Assembly (NCBI GenBank): GCA_028289585.1
Contig: JANQPI010000020.1
Span: 470,039 to 534,038 of the forward strand
Length of the DNA stretch: 64,000 nt
DNA from: Candidatus Zixiibacteriota bacterium
Lineage (GTDB): Bacteria; Zixibacteria; MSB-5A5; GN15; FEB-12
Direction: 5' to 3'
The notes beneath the pieces are model-generated. The model was given only the letters and a program-made list of their open reading frames with translations, was not told where the DNA came from and did not search any database. This document shows positions 1 through 7,777 of this stretch, one piece after another. The position numbers and the translations under genes are program-made. Within the stretch, counting starts at the first letter, position 1; the number at the start of each line of letters is the position of its first letter.

Positions 1-43
1 ACGACATCTCGTATAAACGTACGAAACGTACGCACTCCTTGGT

Positions 44-88
44 AATAGGGGGTAAGTGACTAACGCCAAGTCACTTACCCCTATTTTT
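44..88 (+). terminator. Rho-independent terminator of a gene left of the window
   Basis: A 17-bp stem with one bulged G (left arm about 44-61, right arm 69-85) closes a 7-nt loop and runs into a T tract at 84-88. It ends a plus-strand unit that lies outside the window, so the BMC genes that follow probably start their own transcript. Just before it (15-32) a 9-bp word, AAACGTACG, is repeated twice in tandem. Confidence 0.75.
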
Positions 89-411
89 CTGTTCCCCACA
101 TCGTATCCCCGTACGACTCACACGTGAGCACGTTGCAGCCGCGATCCGGTGCTAATCCCCTAAGTATCTGTCCTGTAATAGTTTGAATGCGGGATCACAC
201 AGTCGAATGCGGACTTGGCATCGCGGTTGTTTCCTATAACAGTGTCATTTCTACTCCCTGGCGTGATTCCCCATCACGTCTGGTAGGTCCTCTTTTCTTT
301 GGTGTATGGCCGTCCGCATTCGAGGGGAGTGCGGGCGGCTATTTCTGTCGGTGTGAACAGGTAAATCGAAAACGTGCTCCCACTCACACATTAGGCTTGT
401 CTTTGGCGTTG
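89..411 (+). other. Non-coding leader before the BMC shell operon
   Basis: I see no convincing gene here. It holds two short hairpins: CGTGAT/ATCACG at 262-278, and GCCGTCCGCA/TGCGGGCGGC at 309-339 (one wobble pair). No known riboswitch core could be matched; in particular I do not find the conserved cobalamin-riboswitch box. A TTGGCA at 215 and TATAAC at 235 resemble promoter boxes, but the 14-nt spacer is too short to call. Length and structure suggest a transcribed leader, which is inference. Confidence 0.4.
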
Positions 412-441
412 AACTCATGCTCCGTTGTGGGAGCATGAGTT
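412..441 (+). promoter_or_regulatory. Perfect 12-bp hairpin over the BMC-H start codon
   Basis: Bases 412-423 (AACTCATGCTCC) are the exact reverse complement of 430-441, with a 6-nt loop (GTTGTG). The right arm contains the GGAG Shine-Dalgarno-like bases and the ATG at 435; the left arm contains the alternative ATG at 417. Folded in mRNA this would hide both starts, so it could hold down or gate translation of the first shell gene. The regulatory role is inferred. Confidence 0.55.
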
Positions 442-1103
442 ACCACGCCCTCGGACTGATTGAAACGAATGGTCTTGTCGCCGCAATCGAAGCGTGCGAC
501 GCTGCTGCCAAAGCGGCCGGTGTCGTTGTTGCCGCTGCTGAGCTGACCGATGCTGCGTACATGACGATCAAAGTCGAGGGAGAACTCGGCGCGGTCCAGG
601 CCGCGGTCGAGGCGGGAGCGGCCGCCGCACAACGGGTTGGCGAATTGGTTGCGATCCACGTGATCCCTCGCCCCGACGACGGTCTCGGACCGATCATGCC
701 GCCGCGACGGTACGTGAGTAAGTATCACCCCGACGATACCCGCCCGCCGCTCGATCCCGACGATGCCGATTCGGATCTTCCGTTCGGCAGCCCACCCCCG
801 CCGCGGCGACCGTCGGGCGGAAGAGCCCCGGCAAAACCGCCCGCGAGGCGGGAGGTCACTCCGGAGAAACCGACAAAGTCGGAAGCACAGCCTCGTTCTG
901 CGACTTCGACCCCTCAGCAACCCCGCCAAGAGAAAGGGGCTATAGCCCCGCCAGATTGGGAGGCGGTGGAGAAGATGCCCGTCGTCAAACTGCGACGGTT
1001 CGCCCGGACCATCCCCGATCTGCCGATTCAGGGACGGGAGATTTCGATGGCCAACAAGACCCAGTTGCTCGAGGCGATTCGCTCGGTCTGGAAGGAGAAG
1101 TAA
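435..1103 (+). CDS. BMC-H shell protein with Pro-rich linker and Rho_N-like C-terminal domain
   Basis: Hexameric microcompartment shell subunit. Residues 1-85 are one BMC domain of the PduA/CcmK type (opening ALGLIETNGLVAAIEACDAA, closing VAIHVIPRPDD). A Pro/Arg-rich linker of about 80 residues follows, then a C-terminal domain (about 175-222) resembling Rho_N/SAP nucleic-acid-binding folds. The loop that normally carries the GSG pore motif reads LTDAAYM here. I start at 435 because family members begin a few residues before ALG; an ATG at 417 would add six residues, and both starts sit in the hairpin 412-441. The BMC-P gene follows after 3 nt. What the tail binds is unknown. Confidence 0.9.
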   Translation: MSYHALGLIETNGLVAAIEACDAAAKAAGVVVAAAELTDAAYMTIKVEGELGAVQAAVEAGAAAAQRVGELVAIHVIPRPDDGLGPIMPPRRYVSKYHPDDTRPPLDPDDADSDLPFGSPPPPRRPSGGRAPAKPPARREVTPEKPTKSEAQPRSATSTPQQPRQEKGAIAPPDWEAVEKMPVVKLRRFARTIPDLPIQGREISMANKTQLLEAIRSVWKEK

Positions 1104-1106
1104 GCG

Positions 1107-1433
1107 ATGTTTATCGGCCGTGTTGTTGGCTCACTCTGGGCGACCCGCAAGACCGAGAATACCCGCGGCGTCAAATTCCTCATTATCCAGCCGTACAATC
1201 TCAACAAGGCGCCGAACACCGACACGATTGTTGCCGCCGATATCCTGGGGGCCGGGGAGGGGGAACTCGTGATGGTCGCCTATGGCCGGGCGGCGCGCAT
1301 CGCGGTTGGTCACGAGGATATGTCGATTGAGGCGGCAGTGATTGGCATTATCGACGAGTACGAAGTCGATCCGTCGACCTACAGCGGCGATCTGGATCCT
1401 GCTAAAATAAAGTTCAAAAAAGAGACCGCCTGA
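1107..1433 (+). CDS. BMC-P vertex protein (EutN/CcmL/PduN family)
   Basis: A 108-residue pentamer-forming protein that caps the vertices of a microcompartment shell. The N-terminus carries the family signature GRVVGSLWATRKTE, then a KFLIIQPYNL strand and a DILGAGEGELVMVAYGRAAR loop, all typical of EutN/CcmL. Length matches the family (about 85-110). It lies 3 nt after the BMC-H gene and is clearly co-transcribed with it. A 14-bp palindrome (GAGCCGATCGGCTC, 1436-1449) directly follows the stop codon. Confidence 0.93.
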   Translation: MFIGRVVGSLWATRKTENTRGVKFLIIQPYNLNKAPNTDTIVAADILGAGEGELVMVAYGRAARIAVGHEDMSIEAAVIGIIDEYEVDPSTYSGDLDPAKIKFKKETA

Positions 1434-1592
1434 TTGAGCCGATCGGCTCGCTCCCCGTTATATTAGACAATGCTGTGTTGCGACGCGGCGACAGCCCACG
1501 ACGTCCTGCCGAGCAGTCTCATACGGCAGTGCGCCACCGTACGTACCGGCCGCCCCCGGGGCGACCCAACCTGCAAATCGAGTTACGCCACG

Positions 1593-1895
1593 ATGCACCC
1601 GCTGCTGCTCATCGTTTCGCTCGGCGCCACCGGCGCGCTGGCGGTCGCGTTCGGTTGGATTACCGCCGATCTCGCGGTGCGGTCGGGGCGGAATCGTTGG
1701 CGCTGGTTCGCCTATGGTACGGCGCTGGGTCCGCTGGGGTTGTTTCTGATTCTTTACCGATCGCAACGACCGGTCTGCCGGAGTTGTGGCAAGCCAGTTC
1801 GCCCGCTGGTTGGGTTATGTCCTCATTGCCTGACCGAATTGGACCCGCCACAACGCGTCAGTATTCGTCCCCTCCCCCGCCGCCGTAAACGCTAG
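1593..1895 (+). CDS. Small membrane protein with C-terminal zinc ribbon
   Basis: About 100 residues from the ATG at 1593. Two hydrophobic segments (about residues 3-25 and 37-54) are followed by a CxxC-x11-CxxC zinc-ribbon-like motif (CRSCGKPVRP, then GLCPHC) and a basic tail ending RRRKR. A longer frame opens at 1470, but its extra 41 residues do not look like protein and contain no signal, so I prefer the internal ATG; no clear Shine-Dalgarno supports either. It lies 160 bp after the BMC-P gene on the same strand. I do not recognise the family and its link to the shell is unproven. Confidence 0.6.
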   Translation: MHPLLLIVSLGATGALAVAFGWITADLAVRSGRNRWRWFAYGTALGPLGLFLILYRSQRPVCRSCGKPVRPLVGLCPHCLTELDPPQRVSIRPLPRRRKR

Positions 1896-1984
1896 GGGCA
1901 TTGCTGGACTGGTGCTTGCACACCGATGAGCGCTAGTGTTCCTTCGTAGTATAGCTCACCACCAAAAAACACGAGGGGGAGAAC

Positions 1985-2797
1985 TTGGACCCAATTGCGT
2001 CAGCTATCGCAATCTTCGCAGCGTTTCAGCCGTGGCTCATTAAGGCATATAATCGATACATCGTTCGGCCGGAGGCCGGTTTCTTACCCGCACATAGTGC
2101 ATCCGTCTCATTTCTGGATTCAGGCCCCATGTTGGGCCTCGTAGCAACATTGAATGCCAAGAACAAAGACGTTTTGGTCGAGAAGATCGAGGCGACTGTT
2201 GTGCGGGCGAGTGACAATGCGAAGCACGACTTCGAGTGGTCCGCGTTGATTGACCCGCAGGTGTCGCTCTCAGGGTTACAAGACACAAAACTTGAGCAGG
2301 CAAGTCCGCTAGTCATTCGACCCGGATTTCCGATCAAGAAGAATATCCTCTTTTGGGATCCGAACCAAATGGAAGAGATTCGGAGTCTAGTTAGCGATTA
2401 CAACTCTGCGTTCTGGCAGGACGTCGGTAAGCCTTGGTATGACGAGCACGGTAGTCTTCCCGAAAATCCTGATACAATAGCTACAAGTCCGCGCATACTA
2501 GAAAAGTGGAAAGCATTCCTGCATGGAACGGTTAGATCCGACACTTATGCTAGATTGAATGATCTGTTTTTCTGGCGGGAGGGAGAGTACGAAGTTCGAG
2601 TTTCTATCGTCTCGGAAGACAGGGCGCTGCGTTTCGTAGGAAATTTCCATTTCAAACTATCTGAAGGAGACTCCAAGACTCTACGACTAAACATAGTGAC
2701 GATTCTCGACCAAGCTCTCTCCAGCTTCTCGGGGATGCAGAGTTACCCATGGAATTGGAACTACCCCAGAATCAAACGACTGAACGATGCGTCATAG
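1985..2797 (+). CDS. Uncharacterised 270-residue protein
   Basis: Starts at TTG with a strong ribosome site (GAGGGGGAG at 1973-1981). The N-terminus (MDPIASAIAIFAAFQPWLIK) is hydrophobic and may be a membrane anchor; the rest looks like a soluble beta-rich domain with no motif I can name. Base and codon use is visibly more AT-rich than in neighbouring genes (AGA, ATA, CTA, TTA codons), suggesting recent acquisition. It lies between the first BMC genes and a repeat cluster. Function unknown. Confidence 0.7.
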   Translation: MDPIASAIAIFAAFQPWLIKAYNRYIVRPEAGFLPAHSASVSFLDSGPMLGLVATLNAKNKDVLVEKIEATVVRASDNAKHDFEWSALIDPQVSLSGLQDTKLEQASPLVIRPGFPIKKNILFWDPNQMEEIRSLVSDYNSAFWQDVGKPWYDEHGSLPENPDTIATSPRILEKWKAFLHGTVRSDTYARLNDLFFWREGEYEVRVSIVSEDRALRFVGNFHFKLSEGDSKTLRLNIVTILDQALSSFSGMQSYPWNWNYPRIKRLNDAS

Positions 2798-3272
2798 TGA
2801 CGCTTTAAAGACCTACGTCTAAAATGTCATGTCGTGCAAGGTTGAGACATGACAGAGGCAGGCTAGGCAATTGCCGTTGCATCTCGACAAGCTCGATGTG
2901 ACGGCGGAGACTCACTTCTTGGCGCACACGGAACCACTCGGCGAAAGCCGGGATCCAGCTATCTGTCATCTCCGCGAAGGCGGGGATCCAGTCTTGTCGC
3001 GGACAAAGAGAAGACTGGATTCCGTCTTTCGACGGAATGACAGATTGTTGTGCCCGGCAGTCGCCCCCGGCTGCCGGGAGGCGCTTTGGCGTGTCGCCCC
3101 TCGACTTCGCTCGGGGTGACGTGGGGCAGGTCGGGGCCTGCCGCCCACGAGAAACACACAGGGGAAGCCCTAACAGGTGTCATCCCCGCGCAGGCGGGGA
3201 TCCAGAAACGGCGGTGGGTCAGAGAGCCCGCCGCCGTTTTATGTCAGTAAGATATCACGACCAGTCCTGAGA
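2798..3272. repeat. REP/BIME-like repeat cluster 1
   Basis: No gene. A partial REP end lies at 2939-2958. A full REP at 2965-2991 (GTCAT, stem-loop, GGGGATCCAG) faces an inverted partner of the second subtype at 3015-3041 (CTGGATTCC, stem-loop, GGAATGAC), making a BIME-like pair. A CCCGGCAG/CTGCCGGG hairpin (3053-3078), a GGGGCAGGT/CCTGCCGCCC module (about 3122-3150) and another REP (about 3180-3207) follow. The same modules recur at 5.36-5.77 kb and 24.08-24.44 kb. They may act as transcription stops for rtcB, whose 3' end is at 3273. Confidence 0.8.
2880..2902 (+). repeat. Direct repeat, left copy
   Basis: A 23-bp word (inner part CGACAAGCTCGATGTGAC) recurs identically and in the same orientation at 5746-5768. 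The two copies bracket a 2.9-kb stretch with rtcB and the methyltransferase gene. Because relatives of this word occur in other repeat clusters, it may be only a repeat module and not an insertion footprint. Confidence 0.7.
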
Positions 3273-4445
3273 CTAGTCTTTGTACGGATCGAAGATGTCC
3301 GGACCGGCCATCGCGACACCAATCGGACGGAGCGTGTGCACAATCCGAATTGTACCGTCGTGAAACGCCAGCACCTCATCAAGCCGTTTGTAGCAGTGTG
3401 GTGATTCATCGAGATCGGCACCCCGAAGTTCCACACCGGCTTTGTCGACCCAGGCCATCATCGCATCGCGCGTGACTTTGCCGGGCTTGATGACCTCGCC
3501 GGTTTTCCGACGGATCTTCCCCCGCGCCTCGGTCCGCGACATCGCCCGTCCGGCTCCGTGCACGGTCGAATAGAGGGCGGTCCGGCTCGCATCGGAGTCG
3601 ACCCCCTCAAGAATCACCGAGTTTTCACCCATTGATCCTCCGACAAAGCCGCGCTGGCCCGGAAACGCCGGCGTCGCACCTTTCCGAACGACCCACATGT
3701 CGTGACCGTCGTGCGTCTCCCGCCACGCGTAGTTGTGATGGTTATGCACCGACTCAATTTCTCGAGCGCCGAGAATATCGAGTACCGTGTCGCACACCCA
3801 GTCACGTCCGGCGTAGGCGTACCGACCGGCCAGTTCCATGCAGGCGATGTAGTCGCTACCGAGTGCGGAATCGGCGGAGATCACACACGGATCGACATCC
3901 ATACCGTCCTTGGCCCCGGCGGCATCCAGGAAGAACGTCGCCGTTTTGTGGCCGAGCCCCCGTGAACCGAAGTGCACGCCGATCCAGACCCGATCGCTTT
4001 CGTCGAGGAAGAGATCGACATAGTGGTTACCTGCACCGACGGTTCCGAGCTGATTGACCGCGAGCTGTTTGAGCGATTTCATCGGCTTCACATGCCACGT
4101 GTCGTCATCGAAGAGTTCGTGATCGACTCGTGTCTTGTTCTTTCGCCCCATTCCAAAGGAGATACGCTCGACGATCGCGTCCATGATGCTCGCGATGTCG
4201 CGTGTAACGTCTTGTGCATTGGCATCGGTAAGCATGGCTTTGTTGCCGCAGCCGATATCGAAGCCGACGCCCAACGGCGAAATCTCGTTCGCATAGGCGA
4301 GAACACCTCCGATAGGTACTGCATACCCCTTGTGATGGTCCGCCATCATGGCGGCCTTGTCAGCAGTCTTACGGCAGTTGACGATCTGCGCCAATGAGGC
4401 CTCGTCAATCTCCCCCCAGATCGGAATGTCGTCTACAAGCTTCAT
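3273..4445 (-). CDS. rtcB: RtcB-family RNA ligase
   Basis: GTP- and Mn-dependent RNA ligase joining 2',3'-cyclic phosphate (3'-P) and 5'-OH ends, used in RNA repair or tRNA healing. From the ATG at 4445 it is 390 residues. Metal and active-site landmarks are present: GFDIGCGNKA (Cys66), the VGAGNHYVDL region, GVHFGSRGLGHK, HNHHNYAWRE, and TVHGAGRAMSR carrying the guanylylated His. The longer frame to 4586 would add 47 non-conserved residues. It is transcribed divergently from the methyltransferase (70-bp gap) and not linked to rtcA or archease here. It sits between two repeat clusters that split the BMC genes. Confidence 0.93.
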   Translation of the reverse strand: MKLVDDIPIWGEIDEASLAQIVNCRKTADKAAMMADHHKGYAVPIGGVLAYANEISPLGVGFDIGCGNKAMLTDANAQDVTRDIASIMDAIVERISFGMGRKNKTRVDHELFDDDTWHVKPMKSLKQLAVNQLGTVGAGNHYVDLFLDESDRVWIGVHFGSRGLGHKTATFFLDAAGAKDGMDVDPCVISADSALGSDYIACMELAGRYAYAGRDWVCDTVLDILGAREIESVHNHHNYAWRETHDGHDMWVVRKGATPAFPGQRGFVGGSMGENSVILEGVDSDASRTALYSTVHGAGRAMSRTEARGKIRRKTGEVIKPGKVTRDAMMAWVDKAGVELRGADLDESPHCYKRLDEVLAFHDGTIRIVHTLRPIGVAMAGPDIFDPYKD

Positions 4446-4515
4446 GTCATTCGTTGGTACCGTCCTTTCGCGGCAGTGCTTGTGTTTGCGGTTTCGGCGA
4501 GTGATAGTAGACGCC

Positions 4516-5334
4516 ATGCCTAGCGACAAGTTCCAAAAAAACGATGCCGATCGCGCACATTTGTGGATTCGGCGCATGTGGAACAACGCGGCCGACTCGT
4601 ATCGCGAAACGGCCGAACTGATGTTCTCGCAGCTTGTCGATGATCAGATCGCGTTGGCCGCTGTCCAACCGGGTGATCGGTTGCTCGATGTCGGGTGCGG
4701 GACCGGCCTGCTCGCGGAACGCGTCGCAACGAGACATGCCGACACAACGGTGTTGGCCGTCGACCCGAGTGAGCGGATGATTGAGCACGCGCAGTCGCGA
4801 CTGGAAAGCTACCCACACGCCGAAGCGCGTGTCGCACGTGCGGAGGAACTGCCGGTCGAGGATGCGTCGGTCGACATCCTGACTGCGTCGCTCTCACTCA
4901 TGTTCATGATCGACAAGACAGCCGGCGCTGCCGAACTCGCGCGAGTGCTCAAATCGGGTGGTCGGATCGTTGCCTCGGTCTGGACTGGCGAAGAAACGTC
5001 GGACCTGGTGCGCTTTCGCGCGATTCTTCGTTCGTTTGTCCCACCCCCGCCGATGGACGGGCTTGGTGCCGGGGCGCTGGCGGATCCATCGCTGCTCCTC
5101 GCCCCCCTTGCTGATCACGGTGTAACGACCGAGACGACGACACGCGACTACTCGTATCGTTTCCCCAATCTCGACACGATGTGGGATGCGTTGGTGACGC
5201 CGACCTCGGGGCATCTTGAACCTGAAACGATCGCGGCGATGCATCGGGCGGTTGTCGAGCAGATGTGGCCCGAGCCAGATCAACCCCGAGACTTCCGCAA
5301 TCGCGCGATTCTGATTACGGGCCGCAAGCGTTAG
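4516..5334 (+). CDS. SAM-dependent class I methyltransferase
   Basis: A 272-residue methyltransferase of the UbiE/Methyltransf_11 type. Motif I is LLDVGCGTGLLAE (about residues 55-67), with an acidic residue after strand 2 (VLAVDPSERM) and the ELPVEDASVDILTASLSLMF region matching motifs II-III. The ATG at 4516 is chosen because the upstream frame runs through the rtcB promoter region. The substrate cannot be read from sequence. The stop is followed at once by a tandem repeat array. Confidence 0.85.
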   Translation: MPSDKFQKNDADRAHLWIRRMWNNAADSYRETAELMFSQLVDDQIALAAVQPGDRLLDVGCGTGLLAERVATRHADTTVLAVDPSERMIEHAQSRLESYPHAEARVARAEELPVEDASVDILTASLSLMFMIDKTAGAAELARVLKSGGRIVASVWTGEETSDLVRFRAILRSFVPPPPMDGLGAGALADPSLLLAPLADHGVTTETTTRDYSYRFPNLDTMWDALVTPTSGHLEPETIAAMHRAVVEQMWPEPDQPRDFRNRAILITGRKR

Positions 5335-5360
5335 CGTCGTCGTCGGGCGCGCTTCCCATC

Positions 5361-5694
5361 GTCGTCATCCCCGCGTAGGCGGGGATCCAGTCTTACGCTC
5401 GTAATGCGGGGCAGGTGAGGACACCTGCCGCCCACACACTTCGTGTGTCCCCACTCACCGTCGTCATCCCCGCGTAGGCGGGGATCCAGTCTTACGCTCG
5501 TAATGCGGGGCAGGTGAGGACACCTGCCGCCCACACACTTCGTTTGTCCCCACCCATCGTCGTCATCCCCGCGCAGGCGGGGATCCAGTCTTACGCTCGT
5601 AATGCGGGGCAGGTGAGGACACCTGCCGCCACACACTTCGTGTGTCCCCACCCACCGTCGTCATCCCCGCGTAGGCGGGGATCCAGCCTTACGT
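5361..5694. repeat. Four-copy tandem array of a 98-99 bp REP-containing unit
   Basis: Units start at 5361, 5460, 5559 and 5657 (periods 99, 99, 98). Each has a REP hairpin (GTCATCCCCGCG, AGGCGGGGATCCAG), a GGGGCAGGTGAGGACACC-TGCCGCCC hairpin module and a CACACACTTCGTGTGTCCCC hairpin. Copies differ by only a few bases; copy 3 lost one C and copy 4 stops after its REP. Unit length divisible by three leaves a false open frame on the minus strand. Near identity indicates recent expansion. This is not CRISPR: there are no unique spacers. Confidence 0.92.
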
Positions 5695-5745
5695 CATGTC
5701 GAGCCTGGCCGAGACATAATCTCGGGGGGTTGGCCGAACTCGTCC

Positions 5746-5768
5746 CATCTCGACAAGCTCGATGTGAC
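5746..5768 (+). repeat. Direct repeat, right copy
   Basis: Identical, same-orientation partner of 2880-2902. It sits between the tandem array and the PduS-type gene. The rest of 5769-5891 has no gene. Confidence 0.7.
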
Positions 5769-5891
5769 ATGGAGAAGTCCACTCTGCGAGTGCTAGAAAC
5801 GACTTCACCGCCGGTCTGATATTGATGCCAAGAAGCCAGCGGCGCTGGATTTTACTGGTATTGGAAGGGGGATTGTGGCAGCATAGGTGCG

Positions 5892-7220
5892 ATGCATCCC
5901 CTGATCGAGAAGGTTCGTGAGGCGGGGGTCGTTGGTGCCGGCGGCGCCGGATTTCCCTCGCATATCAAATTCAACGCCCAGGTCGACACGCTGTTGGCGA
6001 ACGGTGCCGAGTGCGAACCGCTCCTCTACAAAGACAAAGAGACGATGCGGGTTTTCCCCGAGGAGATCGCCAAAGGGATGGAACTCGTTGCCCAGGCAAC
6101 CGGTGCGAACCGTCAGATTCTCGGTCTCAAGTCGAAGAACCACGAGGTGATCGGGGTCTTTCATCGGATGTTCGGTCACGACGATACGAAAGTTGTCCAC
6201 GAAATGGGCGACTACTATCCCGCCGGCGATGAGTATGTCCTCGTGTTCGAGGCGACGGGGCGACTGATTCCGTATGGTGGCTACCCGGTCGATATCGGCT
6301 GTGTTGTCACCAACGTCGAAACGCTGGTTAACGTCGCGCTTGCCAATCTGGGAATTCCGGTAACCGATGCGATCATTACGGTCGCAGGAGCGGTGCGCAA
6401 TCCGGTAACGATTCGCGTGCCGATCGGCACGTCAATGCAGACCGTTCTCGACTGGACCGGTGGTATCTCGACCGGTGGTCAGAAACCGTACGCACTCGAT
6501 GGTGGTGCGATGATGGGTGAGTTGGTCGAGGATTTCTCCAAACCGATTACCAAGACCTCAGCCGGGTTTATCGTCGTCCCCGAAGATCATATTTTGGTGC
6601 GACGTCGGAATGCGTCAGTATCGGAATTCAAACGCATCGGACAGTCGGCGTGCGATCAATGCTCGTATTGCACCGAGTTCTGTCCGCGCTATCTGCTTGG
6701 GTACCAGATTGAACCGCACAAGGTGATGCGTTCACTCGGTTTCAAAGGGGAGCAGGATACGTTCTGGGGATCGTACGCGATCAACTGCTGTGAATGTAAT
6801 TTGTGCACGTACTACGCCTGCCCGGAAGACCTCGACCCCAAACAGGCGTGCACTCGGTCAAAAGTGAATATCAGGCTCCAGGATATTCCGTATACGCCGC
6901 CGGAGCAGCCGCTCACGGCGCATCCGATGCAGGCGCATCGCAAGGTTTCGACAACCAAACTGACGCGCAAGCTCGGCCTGACGCCGTTTGATGTCCATGC
7001 CGACTGGGCAGAGTGTGATCTTCAACCGTCGGAAGTCGTCATTCCGCTCAAGCAGCATATCGGCGTACCGTCTGAGCCCATCGTTTCAGTTGGTGACACG
7101 GTTACGCGTGGGCAGAAGATCGGTGCTATTCCGACTGGCCAGATGGGCGCCAACGTGCACGCATCGATCAACGGCCGGGTTACTGAGGTCGGCGACGCAA
7201 TTCGAATCGAGGCGGCATAG
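5892..7220 (+). CDS. PduS/RnfC-type flavin and Fe-S electron-transfer protein of a microcompartment
   Basis: 442 residues, matching PduS (about 450), the BMC NADH-linked (cobalamin) reductase. An N-terminal Gly-rich nucleotide loop (GAGGAGFPSHIK, 15-26), a Complex I 51-kDa/RnfC core, and an SLBB segment (about 162-215) precede two 4Fe-4S motifs: C254/257/260/264, and C299/302/305 with C310. A barrel-sandwich RnfC domain ends the protein (about 365-442). It should pass electrons from NADH towards the Fe-S shell protein encoded 5 nt downstream, as PduS does with PduT. It starts the second BMC block. Whether it reduces cobalamin or only recycles NAD is open, since no B12 enzyme is visible here. 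Confidence 0.92.
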   Translation: MHPLIEKVREAGVVGAGGAGFPSHIKFNAQVDTLLANGAECEPLLYKDKETMRVFPEEIAKGMELVAQATGANRQILGLKSKNHEVIGVFHRMFGHDDTKVVHEMGDYYPAGDEYVLVFEATGRLIPYGGYPVDIGCVVTNVETLVNVALANLGIPVTDAIITVAGAVRNPVTIRVPIGTSMQTVLDWTGGISTGGQKPYALDGGAMMGELVEDFSKPITKTSAGFIVVPEDHILVRRRNASVSEFKRIGQSACDQCSYCTEFCPRYLLGYQIEPHKVMRSLGFKGEQDTFWGSYAINCCECNLCTYYACPEDLDPKQACTRSKVNIRLQDIPYTPPEQPLTAHPMQAHRKVSTTKLTRKLGLTPFDVHADWAECDLQPSEVVIPLKQHIGVPSEPIVSVGDTVTRGQKIGAIPTGQMGANVHASINGRVTEVGDAIRIEAA

Positions 7221-7225
7221 AACCC

Positions 7226-7777
7226 ATGGAATATAACGCGATAGGACTGCTGGAATACTCATCGATCGCCAAGGGGATCGGTTCGGCCGACGCGATGGTC
7301 AAGGCGGCGGCCGTTGATCTCGTCATTTCGCGAACGATCTGTTCCGGCAAATTCATGAATCTGATTGCGGGAGATGTCGATGCTGTGCGCAACGCCCTTG
7401 GTGCTGGCGAGGACTACGGTCAGGAGACGGTCATCGATTCGTTCCTGATTCCGAACGTTCACCCCGATGTCTTTCCTGCCATGTCTGGTTCGACCAATGT
7501 AACCGCCCTTGATGCGTTGGGTATTATCGAATCGTTTTCGGTCGCATCGCTGATCGAAGGTGCCGATCAGGCGGCGAAGGCGGCCGAGGTCAAACTGATT
7601 GAGATACGTTTAGCGATGGCGCTGGGTGGCAAGGCATTTGTGACGCTGACCGGCGAGGTCGGTGCGGTCGAATCGGCGGTGGCGGCCGGAGAGGATGTCG
7701 TTTCTCGAAATGGGATGCTGGTGCACACGATTGTCATTCCCTCACCGCGGCCCGAACTGTTGCGAGATATCTTGTAA
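7226..7777 (+). CDS. PduT-type tandem BMC-T shell protein with Fe-S cysteine
   Basis: 183 residues made of two BMC domains (about 1-90 and 95-183) that form trimers replacing a hexamer in the shell. The sequence follows PduT throughout. The VISRTICSGKF segment keeps the Cys (C39 here, C38 in PduT) that holds a [4Fe-4S] cluster at the trimer axis. Together with the upstream PduS-type protein this gives an electron path across the shell. The stop codon overlaps the next start by one base. Confidence 0.93.
   Translation: MEYNAIGLLEYSSIAKGIGSADAMVKAAAVDLVISRTICSGKFMNLIAGDVDAVRNALGAGEDYGQETVIDSFLIPNVHPDVFPAMSGSTNVTALDALGIIESFSVASLIEGADQAAKAAEVKLIEIRLAMALGGKAFVTLTGEVGAVESAVAAGEDVVSRNGMLVHTIVIPSPRPELLRDIL

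Noticed and set aside
215-240. TTGGCA and TATAAC as a promoter of the BMC operon
   Set aside because: The 14-bp spacing is too short for a standard sigma-70 promoter.
89-411. Cobalamin riboswitch in the BMC leader
   Set aside because: The conserved B12-box bases could not be found; only small unrelated hairpins occur.
187-438. 83-residue open frame before the BMC-H gene
   Set aside because: Overlaps the hairpin and start of the shell gene, has no ribosome site and no conserved features.
5331-5651. 106-residue minus-strand open frame with 33-residue repeats
   Set aside because: It is a by-product of the 99-bp tandem repeat, whose length is divisible by three. No ribosome site or protein-like composition.
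5361-5694. CRISPR-like periodicity
   Set aside because: The whole unit repeats, including the parts that would be spacers; no unique spacers and no cas genes.
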